DNA of 6,656 nt from Chromatiaceae bacterium (GTDB taxonomy: Bacteria; Pseudomonadota; Gammaproteobacteria; Chromatiales; Chromatiaceae), in assembly GCA_016880695.1 (NCBI GenBank), contig JAEHCY010000363.1, forward strand, positions 1 through 6,656, given 5' to 3'. Positions 6,452 through 6,656 of this stretch are shown here, piece by piece. Position numbers and translations under genes: made by a program. The number at the start of each line of letters is the position of its first letter. The stretch's first letter is position 1. The notes under the pieces were generated by a model. The model did no database searches. It saw nothing but the letters and a program-made list of their open reading frames with translations, and was not told where the DNA came from.

Positions 6452-6656
6452 TCGATCTCTGCGGCATCGAGCGCACCTTTCAGGTCGGCGGCCAGCTCGT
6501 GCACGCTCTGCGCCGGATCGATCTCCAGATCTCCGCCGGTGCCTACCTATCGGTGATGGGGCCCTCGGGCTCTGGTAAGACCACGCTCCTCAATGTCCTG
6601 GGTTTGCTTGATCGGCCCGATCGGGGTAGCTACCGATTTGGGGGCAGGGAAACTAC
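6448..6656 (+). CDS. ABC transporter ATP-binding protein, MacB/LolD-like, 3'-truncated by window
   Basis: The first 69 residues of an ATPase are present and the frame is open at the window edge. The Walker A motif GPSGSGKTT (38-46) is followed by LLNVLGLLDRPDRGSYRF, typical of the MacB/LolD/FtsE-type exporter ATPases that pair with FtsX-like permeases. It couples ATP hydrolysis to export through a partner permease. The signature motif and Walker B lie beyond the window, so it cannot be judged whether the permease is fused (as in MacB) or separate. The start ATG overlaps the adaptor's stop (ATGA), and no independent ribosome binding site is obvious, so translation is probably coupled to the adaptor gene. 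Confidence 0.88.
   Translation, partial: MIDLCGIERTFQVGGQLVHALRRIDLQISAGAYLSVMGPSGSGKTTLLNVLGLLDRPDRGSYRFGGRET

Overview
The window is GC-rich chromosomal DNA that reads like a gammaproteobacterium, possibly of the Chromatiales or sulfur-oxidiser type. That placement is inferred from the SucA/SucB sequence style and codon use; no rRNA or other marker is present to confirm it. No mobile element, tRNA, rRNA or CRISPR array is visible.

Layout. (1) Positions 1-292 are a non-coding leader. It holds a plausible sigma70 promoter (TTGCCA-N17-GATATT, 68-96) overlapped by a dyad, two further short dyads, and a small hairpin that would pair with the sucA ribosome binding site. (2) Positions 293-4392 (+) carry sucA and sucB, the E1 and E2 components of the 2-oxoglutarate dehydrogenase complex, coupled by an ATGA overlap. 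The E3 gene (lpd) that often follows is absent. (3) Positions 4401-4967 (-) carry a complete DUF99 (UPF0215) protein. This family is known mainly from archaea and is structurally related to endonuclease V. The gene is convergent with sucB, with only 8 bases between stop codons, and a perfect 10-bp hairpin lies at the junction. A possible 35-codon leader ORF with a strong Shine-Dalgarno sequence (5059-4952) overlaps the DUF99 start. (4) Positions 4968-5299 are a divergent intergenic region holding that small ORF, an inverted pair of near-identical 12-mers and a weak promoter. (5) Positions 5300-6656 (+) carry a periplasmic adaptor (membrane fusion protein) gene, coupled by ATGA to the start of an ABC-transporter ATPase gene cut by the window edge. 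Together these are the beginning of a MacAB-like export operon.

How the genes work together. SucA and SucB form the core of one TCA-cycle complex and must borrow dihydrolipoamide dehydrogenase encoded elsewhere. The adaptor and ATPase form one exporter, with the permease expected just beyond the window. DUF99 sits between these units and has no known function. I see no clearly new multi-gene system. The items most worth a second look are the bacterial DUF99 gene with its overlapping leader ORF, the regulatory architecture of the sucA leader, and a cysteine pair placed symmetrically in the adaptor's helical hairpin.
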